Shown here in pieces: positions 47,084 to 55,674 of a DNA stretch of 64,000 bases (positions are counted from its first letter, which is position 1; each line of letters opens with the position of its first letter). The stretch covers positions 45,968-109,967 of the forward strand of contig CAZKIU010000006.1 in NCBI GenBank assembly GCA_964552955.1, in the 5' to 3' direction. This DNA comes from UBA1413 sp964552955 (GTDB taxonomy: Bacteria > Bacteroidota > Bacteroidia > Bacteroidales > Prolixibacteraceae). The position numbers were made by a program, and so were the translations under genes. The notes beneath the pieces are model-generated. The model worked only from the letters and a program-made list of their open reading frames with translations. It was not told the origin of the DNA and searched no databases.

Positions 47084-50000
47084 CTAGTTTTTAACGACCT
47101 TGACCGCATCAGCCACAACCACCGGGCTGGCCGACTTGTTGGTGAGGACTATCCGGGCATTCCCCGGCGAGAGGTAGAAGGATCCCAGGCTGTTCCATCC
47201 CGCCTCGGCGGTCTGCAACTGCAGGGTCTGCTCGGTCTCCCCATCATCATGGGTAATAAAATAGTGGTATTCGCCCGGGTCCTGCTGACCGCCGCCTCCC
47301 CGCGGGCCTCCCATCATGGGGCCCCGGCGCTGGCCAACGTTGGTGAGATACACAAAAACATCATAATGGCCGCTCTCTGTCACCGGGATGGTCCAGGTGG
47401 CCGACTGATCTCCGGTACCCGATTTGATGTAATAGGCCGATCGGACATAATGACCGTAAAACCCTGTATTGGTGGTGTTGGTCCAGTTGAGCGGAGGGCG
47501 CCAGTTGTTGAAGCCCTTGTATTTGAGATCGCTCTCCTCCTCCTTGACGATCAGCTTCCGCAAAAGGGAGACATTATTGTTGGTGGTGAAGGTAAAACCG
47601 GAATCTTCATTGTCGACGAGCACCTCATTAGGCTGAAGCATGGCCACCGGCTTATCGAGAATAGTCTCGCCCTCGTGGGGGACAACCTTCAGATCCTCCT
47701 CCACCTTTCCGAAGAAATTCATCAGGGTTTGCGGAATGTTGGCCGAGGTGAGGGTATTGATGGTCAACCCGCGGGGTTCGCTGTCGAACAGATAACTCAC
47801 CTGTTTGGTCTCCCCGGCCTTGAGGCTGAGGATCTTGGTGATCTGGTCGTCGGGGCTCATCCCGCCACGCATGCGGCCTCTTCCCCCGCCACCGGGGCCT
47901 CCGCTGCGGAATATCAGCTTGATCACCCCGTCCACTTCCGAGGTATTGCTGGCACTGTAGGTGACCATCGTCCTGATCTGGTCCCCCGCCTTGGTATTCA
48001 CGGCCGTCACCGGAGAGATGAGGTATCCGGGGAGCTTTTTCTCTTTAAACCAGTTGTTCATGGCAGGCGTTATCGTGATGCCGAACGCCTGGCTCAGTTG
48101 TTGGTCGAGGCTATCAAAGGGGAGCACCCGGAAGCGGTTCTCCTGCAGGGTCTTCCGCAGAAAACCCCCGAAATCGGCCTCCCCGGCCTGTGACTGGATC
48201 ATGGTGAAGAGCACATCCCCTTTCAGCTTGATCAGGTTATCGACCAGGTTTTTCTTTTCCTTGGTGCCCAGCAACTCCTCAAAGGAGAAGTCCTGAAGGG
48301 CAATATTGGCCATTTCATCCTCGCTCATCCCTGTCATATCGCGCATCCATCCGGCTTGCATGCTGGCCGACTGGCTTTTGAAATAGGCCTCCAGGACCAG
48401 GTTGGTCACTGGCCACCGCTCCGACCTGACATGGTTACCGAAATAATAGAGCTGTGGAAAGAGAAAATAGGGATTGGCCGTTTCGGTCGCCGAGGTCACC
48501 TGCCCCGCACTGAACCGGATGTTGGGCCGGCCTCCCTCCCGCGTGAAGTTGCCCAGTATATTGTTGACCGCCATCACCTGGTAATCCTTGTCGGTCATGG
48601 AGGCACCGTCACGTTCCATCCATTTCTTAGAGCGCCTGATCTGGTTCTTGACATCCATATCGCGCAGCAGATATCCCTTTTCCGGGAGGAAAACCTGCTC
48701 AGGCTGAACCAGCTCCTGCTGGAAAGTCCATACCCGCTCGTATGATTTGAACTGAGCCGGCACCTCCACCACCGACAGTCGCCGGAAGGGATATTCCATG
48801 TTGTAGGTTCGCAGGAAATCACGGAACCGCTCCCCGATCAGGGCAGGAATAGTATCCTTGATATCCGGAAGGGCCTCACTGAAGAAATCATGCCCTTCGA
48901 AATACCAGATCCCGAATTCCACCCCATCCTTTTCCATTTTCTTATGGACATAAGGACCGATGGAGAGGGATATCTGCGTCAGAGGCTGATTATTGTCGAA
49001 CCGGTAGTTCCCCGGGGCAGTTTGGGTCACCTCTCCCTGGGAGAGGGCCACCAGGGCAGTGTCGGTGGTCACTTCCAGCTGGAAATCGGTAAAGTACATG
49101 CGGTTCCACCCGAAGTTCCTGGTGCTGTAGGAAGCCCCTGTTTCGGGGTACCAGCCGGCCTCCCGGGTGAGGAGCAGATAGCCGGGCTCTATGAAAGCGT
49201 AACGTTTGTCGACGTTGATGACAAATTCGCCATATTTTTCACGCTGGGTGTCGTTGTCAATATCAAGATAGCAGTAAGCCTCATTGATATTTCCGATGTA
49301 GGAGAGCTCCACCGCCAGGGTGTCGTTGTGGTTAAAAGGGCGCGCAAGGGGAAATAAAAGGAGTTGTTGTTTGCGCACCGGGGTGGCTTCCGCTCCGCCG
49401 ATGCGGGCCGCAGTGACCTCCAGCCCGGGGTTGAGCGTAAAAAGCAGGGTGTCGATCGCCTGAAGGTTATTGTTGACCAGGGTCATGGCGGAAGTCACCT
49501 CAATGGTATGCTCCTTGTGATGCAGTTTCAAACCGTTTTTCACCACGTCGGCAACCGGTAGGGTGGAGTAGTGGTTGTTGAGTTCCACGGCCTGGGTGCG
49601 CATCCGGTCATTGCTGACAAAGCGGTGGACATGGCTGTAGGCCAGCCCGGCTCCCGCACCGATGAACAATACGCTGAAAACCACCGACGCCCACGTCATG
49701 GACTCAGATTGGGGCAGCCTTTTAAGCAGATAAATGGTGAGGAAGATGAAGCCGGCTCCCAGGAAAAAATAGATGCCCCGGTGCCCCAGGATAACCTCCA
49801 GGTTTCCAAAACCGGTAATGCCCGACCGGAGCATCGGGATGTTGAAGGCCATGTAGTCAAAGACATAATAATAGGCATCCTGGATCAGGAACAGGGTCAG
49901 ACCAATATACCCCAGGATGATGACAAAGGTGACCGCCTGGTTGCGGATCAGGCTCATCAGCAGAAAGGAGAGCCCCATGATGAATACCAGCGTGGGAATG

Positions 50001-50461
50001 GAGATCAGCACCAGGTAGATGAGGTAGGACCACCAGGAGACATGGGTTCCGGGAGATACCATGTTAAAGACCATGGCCATGACCAGCACGGCAATGTTCA
50101 GGATCATAAACACCTGCATATTGCCCAGGGTCTTGCCGATCACGTACTCCCCGTTGGTCATCGACCGCATGTAAATCACTTCGGTCGTATCCAGTTTTTT
50201 ATCGCGCTTGAGAAAATCAGAGGCCAGGAAGACGGCAATAATAGCCTGCGCCACATTGAGAATCAACAAGTTGAAATAGGGGATTCCGGAAGGTACTGCC
50301 CTGAGAATCCATTGGGGATCACCGGCCTCGGTGAGCATTCCCAGGTTCATGGCGAACAGCACCAGCAGGGCCAGGATGCTGAATATCCTGAAAAACCAGC
50401 TCCGGAAAAGGGTTTTCCTTTCGTATTTGGCAATCGAATTGATGTTGTGCATTGAAATCAT
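47084..50461 (-). CDS. Large ABC permease with degenerate M1-like and golvesin-like periplasmic domains
   Basis: The 1125-residue protein starts with an ABC-2-type permease region of about seven helices (residues about 20-275; cytoplasmic loop FLKRDKKLDTTEVIYMRSM). A large periplasmic part of about 840 residues follows. Its first 500 residues recall permeases fused to M1 aminopeptidases (beta-sandwich, then YPFRRLSVVEVPAQF and FLPEKGYL). But I find no HExxH or GxMEN motif, so it should not be a zinc peptidase. A Gly/Arg-rich loop (GGPGGGGRGRMRGGMS) is near residue 835. The last 140 residues, with ATWTIPVTESGHYDVFVYL and WNSLGSFYLSPG ending AVKVVKN, resemble golvesin C-terminal beta domains. 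The ABC ATPase gene precedes it by 17 bp. Confidence 0.75.
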   Translation of the reverse strand: MISMHNINSIAKYERKTLFRSWFFRIFSILALLVLFAMNLGMLTEAGDPQWILRAVPSGIPYFNLLILNVAQAIIAVFLASDFLKRDKKLDTTEVIYMRSMTNGEYVIGKTLGNMQVFMILNIAVLVMAMVFNMVSPGTHVSWWSYLIYLVLISIPTLVFIMGLSFLLMSLIRNQAVTFVIILGYIGLTLFLIQDAYYYVFDYMAFNIPMLRSGITGFGNLEVILGHRGIYFFLGAGFIFLTIYLLKRLPQSESMTWASVVFSVLFIGAGAGLAYSHVHRFVSNDRMRTQAVELNNHYSTLPVADVVKNGLKLHHKEHTIEVTSAMTLVNNNLQAIDTLLFTLNPGLEVTAARIGGAEATPVRKQQLLLFPLARPFNHNDTLAVELSYIGNINEAYCYLDIDNDTQREKYGEFVINVDKRYAFIEPGYLLLTREAGWYPETGASYSTRNFGWNRMYFTDFQLEVTTDTALVALSQGEVTQTAPGNYRFDNNQPLTQISLSIGPYVHKKMEKDGVEFGIWYFEGHDFFSEALPDIKDTIPALIGERFRDFLRTYNMEYPFRRLSVVEVPAQFKSYERVWTFQQELVQPEQVFLPEKGYLLRDMDVKNQIRRSKKWMERDGASMTDKDYQVMAVNNILGNFTREGGRPNIRFSAGQVTSATETANPYFLFPQLYYFGNHVRSERWPVTNLVLEAYFKSQSASMQAGWMRDMTGMSEDEMANIALQDFSFEELLGTKEKKNLVDNLIKLKGDVLFTMIQSQAGEADFGGFLRKTLQENRFRVLPFDSLDQQLSQAFGITITPAMNNWFKEKKLPGYLISPVTAVNTKAGDQIRTMVTYSASNTSEVDGVIKLIFRSGGPGGGGRGRMRGGMSPDDQITKILSLKAGETKQVSYLFDSEPRGLTINTLTSANIPQTLMNFFGKVEEDLKVVPHEGETILDKPVAMLQPNEVLVDNEDSGFTFTTNNNVSLLRKLIVKEEESDLKYKGFNNWRPPLNWTNTTNTGFYGHYVRSAYYIKSGTGDQSATWTIPVTESGHYDVFVYLTNVGQRRGPMMGGPRGGGGQQDPGEYHYFITHDDGETEQTLQLQTAEAGWNSLGSFYLSPGNARIVLTNKSASPVVVADAVKVVKN

Positions 50462-50478
50462 AAGACACAGGATTTACA

Positions 50479-51375
50479 TCAGGCGGAAGTCCACTGATTC
50501 AGTTTTTTCTCCATGAAATAGACATAGGCATGCTCGAGGTTGGGTTCGATGGGCTTGCCATAATAACCATTGATCTCATCGGCCACCACCTGCATCTCCC
50601 AGCCGTAGTCGGAAGGGATGGTGGTAATGACAGGGAATTTGTCGTTGATTTCGAGGTACTCCTTTTCGGTGGCCTGGATCTGCCACACCTTGCCCTCGGC
50701 CTCCCTGACCAGGTCAGAGGGAGAACCGGTGAAAGCCAGTTTCCCCTTGTTGAGAAGAGCCACATTCTCACAGGTGCTGGAGATGTCACCCACAATATGC
50801 GTGGAGAGGATGATGATCACATCACGGGTACTGATGTTGGAGAGGAGGTTGCGGAAGCGGATACGTTCTTCGGGGTCGAGGCCGGTAGTAGGCTCATCGA
50901 CGATGATGATCTTCGGGTCGTTGATCAAGGCCTGGGCGATGCCCAGCCGCCGTTTCATCCCCCCCGACAAACGGTTGGCATTGCGGTCACGGGCCTCAAA
51001 AAGACCCACCTCCTCCAGCATCCGGTCTACGGCCTCCTCCCGGCGGGCCCTGTTTTTCATGCCGGCCAGCCGCGCCGTGTAATCCAGAAACTCCCAGGTC
51101 TTCAGCTTGGCAAAAAACCGGAAATCCTGCGGCAGATAACCCAGCATGGCCCTGATCTCCCGCCGGTTCTTCATCAGATCATACTGGTCGTTCACCGTTA
51201 CCTTCCCGTTGGTAGGCTTCATTAACGTCACCAATATCCGCATCAGCGACGACTTCCCCGCACCATTGGGCCCCAGCAATCCAAACATGCCATTGGGAAT
51301 CTCCAGGTTGATATCCTTCAACGCCCAATTGCCATTGGTGTAAATCTTGTTAAGTTGTTCTATTGATATCTTCAC
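50479..51375 (-). CDS. ABC transporter ATP-binding protein, first gene of the hybrid operon
   Basis: The 298-residue ATPase has Walker A GPNGAGKSS (residues 35-43, K41), Q-loop in GYLPQDF, signature LSGGMKRR, Walker B IIIVDEPTTGLD and H-loop LSTHIVGDIS. It shares long stretches with the ATPase domain fused to the RND protein, for example MFGLLGPNGAGKS, ERIRFRNLL and NKGKL plus VWQ. So the two are recent paralogues. It probably energises the 1125-aa permease that follows after 17 bp. As first gene it should define the promoter, yet I find no TAnnTTTG element in the 195 bp upstream. Confidence 0.94.
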   Translation of the reverse strand: MKISIEQLNKIYTNGNWALKDINLEIPNGMFGLLGPNGAGKSSLMRILVTLMKPTNGKVTVNDQYDLMKNRREIRAMLGYLPQDFRFFAKLKTWEFLDYTARLAGMKNRARREEAVDRMLEEVGLFEARDRNANRLSGGMKRRLGIAQALINDPKIIIVDEPTTGLDPEERIRFRNLLSNISTRDVIIILSTHIVGDISSTCENVALLNKGKLAFTGSPSDLVREAEGKVWQIQATEKEYLEINDKFPVITTIPSDYGWEMQVVADEINGYYGKPIEPNLEHAYVYFMEKKLNQWTSA

Positions 51376-51516
51376 CTTATAAGTTGGTTTTTTTTAAAAG
51401 CTGTTGAGTTTCGACTTGAAATGAACATGAAAGTTTAATTTTCCCTAATTATTTGTTACCCGGAACCTGACATCGTTACACCAGCAAACGTTCCAGAGGG
51501 AAATTTAGTTTGAACC

Positions 51517-51544
51517 AAAAAAAAAGGCCCCGGAATCCGGAGCC
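51517..51544 (-). terminator. Terminator of the secreted protein gene
   Basis: An 8-bp GC-rich stem with one mismatch (GGCCCCGG and CCGGAGCC, loop AAT) is followed on the minus strand by nine T residues (51517-51525). It separates the gene at 51571 from the hybrid operon. Confidence 0.85.
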
Positions 51545-51570
51545 TCTCTATGGGTCACTTAACTTACAGC

Positions 51571-52146
51571 TTACTTCTTCAGGTGGTAGACATATTGCTT
51601 GTCTCCCCCGGAAAGGACAACCGTATAATTCCCCTTGTCCAGGGCCGACAGGTCATAACCCAACATCGTGTTGAACTCCCGGCCCAGTGAGGCATCATAA
51701 AGGTTGCCCCATTCCCCGTCGATGCTCAGCCTGAGCGGATCTCCATCAAAATTGAGATAGGAAATCTTCAGAACATTGCCCGACCATGTAAAATAGGGAT
51801 CAAACCGGAATTCGCTCTCTCCGACATTCAGCGTCCCCTGCTGAATCGTGATCGGCTTTTTCACCGTGGTGGTATTCACCTTCACGGAGAGTTCATAACG
51901 ACCATCCTTCAAACCGGAAAAATCAAAAAGCTTCCGGTAACCGGTCTGACTCTCCTTCGACTCACTGTGGAACACCAGGGTCCCCTCCTGATCATTCAAC
52001 GATACCACAAACATGGCCGGATGCTCATTGGCAAGCGCCACAATGGCCCTCCCGTCTTTGACCGGATAAACATCCAGCCGGGGTCTCTCTACGGCTCCCG
52101 CAACCATCATTGCAAAAACCAAAACTACTGTTGCAATTGTTTTCAT
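51571..52146 (-). CDS. Secreted beta-rich protein (DUF3244-like)
   Basis: The 191-residue protein has a signal peptide (MKTIATVVLVFAMMVAGAV). It consists of short beta-strand segments arranged in two similar parts, each ending in a D..G.Y...V pattern: FDFSGLKDGRYELSVKVN and YDLSALDKGNYTVVLSGG. These repeats resemble T9SS-type/Por and DUF3244 beta-sandwich proteins of Bacteroidota. No catalytic motif is visible. It has its own -7 promoter element (52171-52178) and terminator, so it is monocistronic. Highly expressed small secreted proteins of this kind are common in the phylum; the role is unknown. Confidence 0.7.
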   Translation of the reverse strand: MKTIATVVLVFAMMVAGAVERPRLDVYPVKDGRAIVALANEHPAMFVVSLNDQEGTLVFHSESKESQTGYRKLFDFSGLKDGRYELSVKVNTTTVKKPITIQQGTLNVGESEFRFDPYFTWSGNVLKISYLNFDGDPLRLSIDGEWGNLYDASLGREFNTMLGYDLSALDKGNYTVVLSGGDKQYVYHLKK

Positions 52147-52170
52147 AGCTTCTAAAATTGTTTAACGCCA

Positions 52171-52178
52171 CAAAGGTA
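52171..52178 (-). promoter_or_regulatory. -7 promoter element of the secreted protein gene
   Basis: TACCTTTG on the minus strand, 25 bp before the start codon, fits TAnnTTTG. Confidence 0.5.
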
Positions 52179-52211
52179 AGTCCGATCCAGAACCAGATCA
52201 CCCACTTATTG

Positions 52212-52219
52212 TATTTTTG
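52212..52219 (+). promoter_or_regulatory. -7 promoter element upstream of the ComB-like gene
   Basis: TATTTTTG matches TAnnTTTG, but the predicted leader would be about 180 nt. Apart from this and the minus-strand promoter, the 259-bp gap 52147-52405 shows nothing else recognisable. Confidence 0.35.
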
Positions 52220-52405
52220 CCCTTTTGAGTATGTTTTATAACACATTTTTAACCTGGAACGCAGACTTGGAAGTGTGACAATTTTTACTTCCCGGCTGTT
52301 TATACTTTGAAAATGAATGCATTTAGCCGTAGATGCTTCACAAGTGTTAACTTTTTTTGAATTTTCAGGAATCGGTGCGATATTGCGGGCTGAAAAGCAC
52401 GAAGG

Positions 52406-53098
52406 ATGAGGATAACGACGGGGCAGTTGCTGGAAGGGGCGCGTCAGGCGGAAGGGTTGACGGTAGTCATAGATGTTTTCCGGGCCTTTTCTACGGCCTG
52501 TTATGCGGTGGACCGGGCTTTAGCGCCTGTTTATCCGGTGGGAACGCTGGAGGAGGCTTTCCGGATGAAGGAGTTACTGGGGGATGCCCTGTTGATGGGG
52601 GAGCGGCATGAGCGGAAGCCCGAAGGATTTGACCTGGGGAATTCGCCGGCTTTGCTGCTGGAATCGGGGTACCGCCACCGGCCGGTGGTGCATACCACGA
52701 GTTCGGGGACCCAGGGTATTGTCAACGCCACCGGGGCCTCAGAAATCCTCACCGGCAGCTTCGTCAATGCAGGGGCCATCATCCGTTATATCAGGGCCCG
52801 TTGTCCTGAACGGGTTTCCCTGGTGTGCATGGGGTACGCCTGTCAGTACCCTACCGATGAAGACACCCTTTGTGCCGAGTATATCCTGAATGGGCTGGAA
52901 GGGAGAGCGAGTGACTTTCCGGCCATGAAGGAGGTGATCAGGCGTGGTTCAGGGGCCCGCTTCTTTGAAGCCTCCAGCCAGCCGTGGGCGCCCGCAGCCG
53001 ATTTTGACCTCTGTCTGCAGCTCAGCCGGTTTGATTTTGTCCTGAAAGCCGAAAGAAACACGTACGGTCTGTTCCTCCATAAAATAGAGGTCCCCTAG
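52406..53098 (+). CDS. 2-phosphosulfolactate phosphatase family protein (ComB-like)
   Basis: The 230-residue protein shows the ComB pattern: an N-terminal VVIDVFRAFSTACYAVDRA with the conserved Asp, RHERKPEGFDLGNSPALL in the middle, and TTSSGTQGIVNATGASEILT. ComB hydrolyses 2-phosphosulfolactate to sulfolactate in methanogen coenzyme M synthesis. Many non-methanogens, including Bacteroidota, carry homologues whose substrate is not established. No ComA, ComC or sulfolactate genes are in this window, so only the family assignment is firm. GAAGG stands immediately before the ATG. The following gene, a PLP enzyme of sulfur metabolism, starts 48 bp later and may be co-transcribed. Confidence 0.8.
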   Translation: MRITTGQLLEGARQAEGLTVVIDVFRAFSTACYAVDRALAPVYPVGTLEEAFRMKELLGDALLMGERHERKPEGFDLGNSPALLLESGYRHRPVVHTTSSGTQGIVNATGASEILTGSFVNAGAIIRYIRARCPERVSLVCMGYACQYPTDEDTLCAEYILNGLEGRASDFPAMKEVIRRGSGARFFEASSQPWAPAADFDLCLQLSRFDFVLKAERNTYGLFLHKIEVP

Positions 53099-53146
53099 CT
53101 CATCCCCGGCAGATCATCCCAGGGAAGGCCTATCCATCAAGAGATT

Positions 53147-54334
53147 ATGATTACCATGGAAAAAAAATATGACTTTGACCGGATCACCGACCGGCAAGGT
53201 ACCGGCTGCGTCAAATACGACGCCCTGAAGAGTATCTTCGGTAGCGCCGATCTTTTGCCCCTGTGGGTGGCCGATACTGATTTTCCCACCCCTGACTTTA
53301 TCATGGAGGCCATCCGCAAAAGGCTGGAGCATGAGGTGCTGGGGTACACCTTCCGGGGAGAGGGTTTTTACCGCAGTATCATCCGCTGGATTGAAGAGCG
53401 CTATGGATCCACGGTCCCGGAAGGTTGGATCTCCTTTACCCCGGGGGTGGTTTCCGCCGTTACCGTGGCCATTATGGCATTGACCCAACCCGGGGATAAG
53501 GTCATCGTTCAGCCACCGGTCTATTTCCCGTTTTTCGAAAGCATCACCGGTTCCGGAAGGAAGATGACAGAAAATCCCCTTAAACTGGTGGACGGAAGGT
53601 ATTATTTTGATTTGGAGGACCTGGAGGCGAAAATAGATGAACACACAAAAATGCTCATCCTCTGCAGTCCGCACAACCCTGGCGGGATGGTCTGGAGCCG
53701 GGGGGAGCTCGGGCAACTGGCCGCCATTTGTCAGCGCCACCATATCATGGTGGTATCTGATGAGATCCACTCTGACCTGGTTTTTGAAGGCCATGGCCAT
53801 ACGCCCTGGTGGATGGTTTCGCCGGAGGCCGCCCGGCAGGCCATCGTCTGCATGGCCCCCAGCAAAACCTTTAACATGGCCGGATTAGCCACTTCCTACA
53901 CCATCATTCCCGACCAGGAGCTCAGGACAAAATTCGACCGTCTGCTTCAAACCCTCCATATCACTACCGGGAACATTCCCGGCACCATAGCCCTGGAGGC
54001 GGCCTATACCCATGGCCGGGAATGGCTCGGCCAACTCATGGCCTATGTGGAAAAGAACTACTGTTATCTGGAAGAATTTATCTCCTTGCATCTCCCCCGT
54101 GTAAGGGTGATGAAGCCCGAATCCACCTTCCTGGTATGGCTTGATTTCCGGGATTACGGCATGGATGACCGGCAGCTGACTGAATTCATGGTGCAAAAGG
54201 CCGGGGTGGCCCTGAACAACGGCGCCCGTTTCGGCACAGGAGGTGACGGATGGCAACGGATCAACATCGGCTGCCCACGCACTCTGCTCATGGAAGGATT
54301 GGAGAAAATAGAACGGGCCTTCCGGGACCTTTAA
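53147..54334 (+). CDS. PLP-dependent MalY/PatB-type C-S lyase or aminotransferase
   Basis: The 395-residue fold-type I enzyme has the MalY/PatB beginning MEKKYDFDRITDRQGTGCVKYD, LPLWVADTDFPTPDFI and the segment SFTPGVVSAVTVAIMA. LCSPHNPGGMVWSRGEL precedes the aspartate that contacts the PLP nitrogen (VVSDEIHSDL). The Schiff-base lysine is K240 in APSKTFNMAG, and the C-terminal arginine region is NIGCPRTLL. Members are cystathionine beta-lyases; MalY also acts as a regulator in E. coli. The ATG at 53156 is an equally good start. It ends 24 bp before the convergent GT9 gene without an evident terminator. Confidence 0.92.
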   Translation: MITMEKKYDFDRITDRQGTGCVKYDALKSIFGSADLLPLWVADTDFPTPDFIMEAIRKRLEHEVLGYTFRGEGFYRSIIRWIEERYGSTVPEGWISFTPGVVSAVTVAIMALTQPGDKVIVQPPVYFPFFESITGSGRKMTENPLKLVDGRYYFDLEDLEAKIDEHTKMLILCSPHNPGGMVWSRGELGQLAAICQRHHIMVVSDEIHSDLVFEGHGHTPWWMVSPEAARQAIVCMAPSKTFNMAGLATSYTIIPDQELRTKFDRLLQTLHITTGNIPGTIALEAAYTHGREWLGQLMAYVEKNYCYLEEFISLHLPRVRVMKPESTFLVWLDFRDYGMDDRQLTEFMVQKAGVALNNGARFGTGGDGWQRINIGCPRTLLMEGLEKIERAFRDL

Positions 54335-54358
54335 CTCCCGCAGGAGCACAAACAAGGA

Positions 54359-55342
54359 TCACTCCCCGTAGTGGGTATGGATCCAGTCCACAGCAGCGCG
54401 GATATCCATCTCTTTCATACAGCGGAAGTGGCCCCGGGGACAATGGTGGTGGCCCAGTTTGGAGCAGGGACGGCATTTCAGACCCTTCACCTCCATGATC
54501 TTTGAAACAGGATGGGGCAAGTAAGGGTACATGCCAAATTGGGGGACGGTATTCCCCCAGAAGGAGAGAATTTTCTTTCCGAATGCTGCTGCAATGTGCA
54601 TCATCCCGGTATCATTGGTCAGCACCAGGCGGGCCTCCCTGACCAGGCTGGCCGACTCGCTGATGGTGGTCTTCCCGGCCAGGTTGTGCACGTGATCCCC
54701 CACCCTGCGGTCTATCTCCCTGCTCATGGGGGTTTCACAGTTGCCCCCCACAAGAATGACCGGATAACGGATCTGATCACAGATTTCCGCCACCTTGTCG
54801 GCCGGAAGCTGCTTGGTGGTATAGGTTCCGCTAATGATCACTGCCACGTAGCCGTTCCGGTAACGCTCCGGCAACCGGCTCCTGTCGTACTCCCCGCCAG
54901 CAGGGATAAAAAAATCAAGCCCCCTGCCATCAGAGCCGATACCGAATTCCTTCAGGGTGCCAAAATAACGCTCCACGATATGCTGATCAGGAAGCAGGTC
55001 CATTTTCAGGCTTACCAGCAGCCACTTCCGGAGATTCAGTTTCCTGAAGGAACGGGCAGGTACCCCCAGCGCCCATTTGATGCGCAGGCTGCGTAAATTA
55101 TGATGTAAATCAATGATGTAATCAAACCGCTCAGCCTTCAGCAACGCGATCATCGCTCCGAAATGGTCGTCCAGGAGATGGACTTTATCGATATGGGGGT
55201 TGGCGGTCAGGAGCTCACGATACTTGTATTTGGTGACAAAATGAATCTCCACACCCGGCATCTGTTGCCGGAGACACCGCACAAGGGGTGACGTCAGCAC
55301 GATGTCACCAATGGAACTCAACCTTATAAACAGAAACTTCAT
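54359..55342 (-). CDS. Glycosyltransferase family 9 (heptosyltransferase-like)
   Basis: The 327-residue protein starts MKFLFIRLSSIGDIVLTSPL, the GT9 N-terminal signature, and has two Rossmann-like halves: IDLHHNLRSLRIKWALG in the first, and VILVGGNCETPMSREID and LTNDTGMMHIAAAFGKKI in the second. The latter carries the ADP-sugar-binding motif. A cysteine-rich stretch near the end (LKCRPCSKLGHHHC) is common in Bacteroidota GT9 proteins. It most probably adds a heptose or related sugar to the LPS core. No other LPS genes are nearby. Confidence 0.9.
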   Translation of the reverse strand: MKFLFIRLSSIGDIVLTSPLVRCLRQQMPGVEIHFVTKYKYRELLTANPHIDKVHLLDDHFGAMIALLKAERFDYIIDLHHNLRSLRIKWALGVPARSFRKLNLRKWLLVSLKMDLLPDQHIVERYFGTLKEFGIGSDGRGLDFFIPAGGEYDRSRLPERYRNGYVAVIISGTYTTKQLPADKVAEICDQIRYPVILVGGNCETPMSREIDRRVGDHVHNLAGKTTISESASLVREARLVLTNDTGMMHIAAAFGKKILSFWGNTVPQFGMYPYLPHPVSKIMEVKGLKCRPCSKLGHHHCPRGHFRCMKEMDIRAAVDWIHTHYGE

Positions 55343-55404
55343 TTTCTCCTTTCGTACCGGTCAATAGCAAATCGGGAAATTACCGCACCTTCTCCCCGCA
55401 TGAA

Positions 55405-55650
55405 TCATCTCCCGTCAGTCAGGACCACCACATGGTTGTCCTTGTTTTCCACCACCCCTCCCGGAATGGTAAAAACCCGCTCTTCCCCGCCAGCTTCAAT
55501 GATCCGGACCGTCCCTTTTTTCAGGGTAGAGATGATAGGAGCGTGGTTTTTCAATATTTCAAATGAACTCAAGCGCCCCGGGAGTTGCACCAGGGTGACC
55601 TCTCCGGAGTACACGGTTTTATCGGGTGAAATGATTTCGAGCAACATCAC
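55405..55650 (-). CDS. atpC: F-type ATP synthase epsilon subunit (short form)
   Basis: The 81-residue protein carries only the N-terminal beta-sandwich: MLLEIISPDKTVYSGEVTLV, LPGRLSSFEILKNHAPIIS and IPGGVVENKDNHVVVL. The two C-terminal helices that give inhibitory control in E. coli are absent, which is normal for Bacteroidota. The length fits the family's short form, so this is not a truncation. It follows atpD by 24 bp. Confidence 0.93.
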   Translation of the reverse strand: MMLLEIISPDKTVYSGEVTLVQLPGRLSSFEILKNHAPIISTLKKGTVRIIEAGGEERVFTIPGGVVENKDNHVVVLTDGR

Positions 55651-55674
55651 AAAAACCTCCTCTATTACTGATGG

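Noticed and set aside
46139..48193. Plus-strand open frame of 684 codons
   Set aside because: Antisense to the TolC-type gene and the large ABC permease; composition is that of a GC-rich reverse-frame artefact.
47084..50461. Active zinc aminopeptidase domain
   Set aside because: No HExxH motif was found in the whole protein, so a catalytic M1 assignment is not supported.
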